Source: Pelotalea chapellei (lineage in GTDB: Bacteria; Desulfobacterota; Desulfuromonadia; Geobacterales; Pseudopelobacteraceae). From it: a stretch of DNA of 64,000 nt. The stretch is taken from positions 186,001 to 250,000 of the forward strand of contig NZ_JAHDYS010000001.1 of assembly GCF_018531195.1 (NCBI RefSeq), read 5' to 3'. The stretch's first letter is position 1. The number at the start of each line of letters is the position of its first letter. The notes beneath the pieces are model-generated. The model made no database searches. It had not been told where the DNA came from and saw only the letters and a program-made list of their open reading frames with translations. A program made the translations under genes and the position numbers. Of the stretch, positions 63,720 through 64,000 are shown one piece after another.

Positions 63720-64000
63720 ATGAGGAAATTCCTGCTACTGTGTGCCTGCATCCTGCTCTCCGTTTCTGCTGCTGTAACCGCCTTTGCCGGCGACGGTTCA
63801 TGGGACCGTGTCAAGAAAGAGGGCAAGCTTGGCATCGGGCTTGACGATTCCTTCCCGCCGATGGGTTACCGTCAGGCTGATGGGAAACTTGTCGGATTCG
63901 ACATCGATGCTGCCGAAGAAGTTGGCAAACGTCTGGGCATAAAGATCGAGTGGCAGCCAACCGCTTGGGCTGGCGTCATACATTCCCTCAACGCCGGAAA
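63720..64000 (+). CDS. amino-acid-type ABC transporter binding protein (cut by window end)
   Basis: The first 93 residues are visible. A signal peptide (about 1-24, LLCACILLSVSAAVTAFA) is followed by the start of a family 3 solute-binding domain: DRVKKEGKLGIGLDDSFPPM, GYRQADGKLVGFDIDAAEEV, GKRLGIKIEWQPTAWAGVIH. Such proteins bind polar amino acids or similar ligands for an ABC importer. The ribosome site GAGGAG is good. The ligand region is beyond the window. Confidence 0.88.
   Translation, partial: MRKFLLLCACILLSVSAAVTAFAGDGSWDRVKKEGKLGIGLDDSFPPMGYRQADGKLVGFDIDAAEEVGKRLGIKIEWQPTAWAGVIHSLNAG

Noticed and set aside
1-64000. CRISPR array, rRNA genes or prophage structural genes
   Set aside because: No regularly spaced repeats, no rRNA sequence and no capsid, tail or terminase-like protein were seen.

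Overview
The window looks like chromosomal DNA of a Geobacter-type bacterium (Desulfuromonadales/Geobacterales). The evidence is a PpcA-type triheme cytochrome c7, a citramalate synthase of the type used by Geobacter for isoleucine, a DUF485/acetate-symporter pair, a Tll0287-like single-heme sensor domain, histidine kinases with the AHQWRQPL box, and the order thrS-infC-rpmI-rplT-pheS-pheT-ihfA-merR. The species cannot be named from the sequence alone.

Bases 1 to about 39,300 are accessory in character. From the left there is an IclR/DUF485/ActP-like acetate uptake cluster, a MarR regulator, and a giant AsmA-like DUF748 envelope protein. Next comes a run of envelope and osmotic-stress genes: two twin six-BON-domain periplasmic proteins, a CPA1 Na+/H+ antiporter, a SpoIIAA-like protein, a single-BON protein, a GH15-DUF547 fusion, a FAD/FeS/SDR fusion, an MscS channel overlapping a DUF2254 membrane protein, and a PRC-barrel protein. 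Then follow a royal-jelly-type lipoprotein, several gene remnants, small DUF202, DUF1622 and HdeA-like proteins, one intact IS5-like element with inverted repeats and a target duplication, ppcA, a diguanylate cyclase, pal plus a TPR protein, a VKOR/SPW membrane protein, a zinc-type CDF exporter and a methyltransferase. The region ends at a P4-type integrase beside tRNA-Pro(GGG). This arrangement suggests the right-hand edge of an old genomic island or a hot spot for insertion.

From tRNA-Pro rightward the window is mostly core: yaeQ and purE, a PAS histidine kinase, an MFS transporter, and then the long minus-strand translation operon. That operon has a rare AUA start for infC and an attenuator-like hairpin before pheS. 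It is followed by tRNA-Val(GAC), the overlapping rlmD-rdgB-rph set, a 51-residue zinc-ribbon protein, a ComEA-like protein, cimA, a second DUF748 giant, a MATE exporter overlapping mtaB, and the start of an amino-acid-type binding protein cut by the window end.

The clearest unusual points are these. (1) A three-part FAD/Fe-S/SDR reading frame still carries the stop codons (in another frame) and the Shine-Dalgarno site expected of two separate genes. (2) The same six-BON protein architecture is paired twice with ion-flux membrane proteins. (3) A decayed copy of the VKOR/SPW gene and a short decayed DUF2254 tail lie within the window that also carries the intact genes. (4) infC starts with AUA. 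No CRISPR array, rRNA or prophage structural gene was seen.
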